In this document: positions 6,375-6,434 of the stretch, in pieces
Layout: each line of letters opens with the position of its first letter
How positions within the stretch are numbered: the first letter of the stretch is position 1
From: an uncultured Opitutia bacterium
GTDB taxonomy: Bacteria; Verrucomicrobiota; Verrucomicrobiia; Opitutales; UBA953
Direction of reading: 5' to 3'
DNA: 6,434 nucleotides
Assembly (NCBI GenBank): GCA_903921665.1
Contig: CAIXQT010000130.1
Span: 1 to 6,434 of the forward strand
Translations under genes and position numbers: made by a program
Notes under the pieces: generated by a model
Database searches by the model: none
Seen by the model: only the letters and a program-made list of their open reading frames with translations
What the model was told of the DNA's origin: nothing

Positions 6375-6434
6375 TTATTTGCAGCCGCAACCGCCGTTGC
6401 CGCAGGATTCTTCCGCGGCGTTGGCCGCGGCGAA
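6375..6434 (-). CDS. C-terminal tail of upstream operon gene, possibly biotin synthase BioB
   Basis: Only 19 codons and a TAA stop (6377-6375) are visible. They read as an Ala-rich stretch ending in ESCGNGGCGCK, a cysteine/glycine-rich tail. The stop lies one base before the bioD ATG, the same tight spacing as elsewhere in this operon, which supports this frame over the two other open ones. In biotin operons the gene next to bioD is often bioB or bioA, so a BioB C-terminus is a reasonable guess; the visible residues do not prove it. The Cys pattern C-x4-C-x-C could bind a metal, or could be a structureless tail. Confidence 0.55.
   Translation of the reverse strand, partial: FAAANAAEESCGNGGCGCK

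Overview
This GC-rich window looks like ordinary chromosomal DNA from a Gram-negative bacterium. A Prc-type tail-specific protease with an N-terminal PDZ domain and a Tsp-type C-terminal domain points to a periplasm. The overall gene style would fit Verrucomicrobiota or a relative, but that placement is a guess from general resemblance and no marker gene here confirms it.

Layout. Positions 1-1650 (+) hold most of a prc/tsp gene that starts before the window. A clean intrinsic terminator follows it at 1687-1714. Next comes a repeat-bearing spacer, then galM, an aldose 1-epimerase (+, 1919-3067). Between galM and the convergent genes on the other strand (3068-3296) lies a long imperfect inverted repeat. 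The rest of the window (3297-6434) is a tight minus-strand cluster of biotin-synthesis genes. In transcription order these are the tail of an upstream gene (possibly bioB), bioD, bioF, a small alpha/beta-hydrolase in the position of a pimeloyl-ACP methyl ester esterase, and bioC. Junctions are +1 nt, GTGA overlap, ATGA overlap and +4 nt, so the genes are very probably one translationally coupled operon.

How the genes work together. BioC methylates the carboxyl of a malonyl thioester so that fatty-acid synthesis can extend it to pimeloyl-ACP methyl ester. The hydrolase is the likely enzyme that removes the methyl group. BioF then makes KAPA (7-keto-8-aminopelargonate) and BioD closes the ureido ring to dethiobiotin. 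BioA (KAPA to DAPA) is not in the window and must be upstream or elsewhere. Prc and GalM have no evident link to biotin.

The least ordinary material is a dispersed palindromic repeat. It occurs three times within about 1.6 kb, once after prc and twice, in opposite orientation, between galM and bioC. The hairpin core is conserved and its stem shows compensatory base changes. The 201-residue hydrolase is the second point of interest, because it is shorter than BioH and has an A-W-S-L-G nucleophile elbow. No tRNA, rRNA, CRISPR array, transposase or phage gene is visible.
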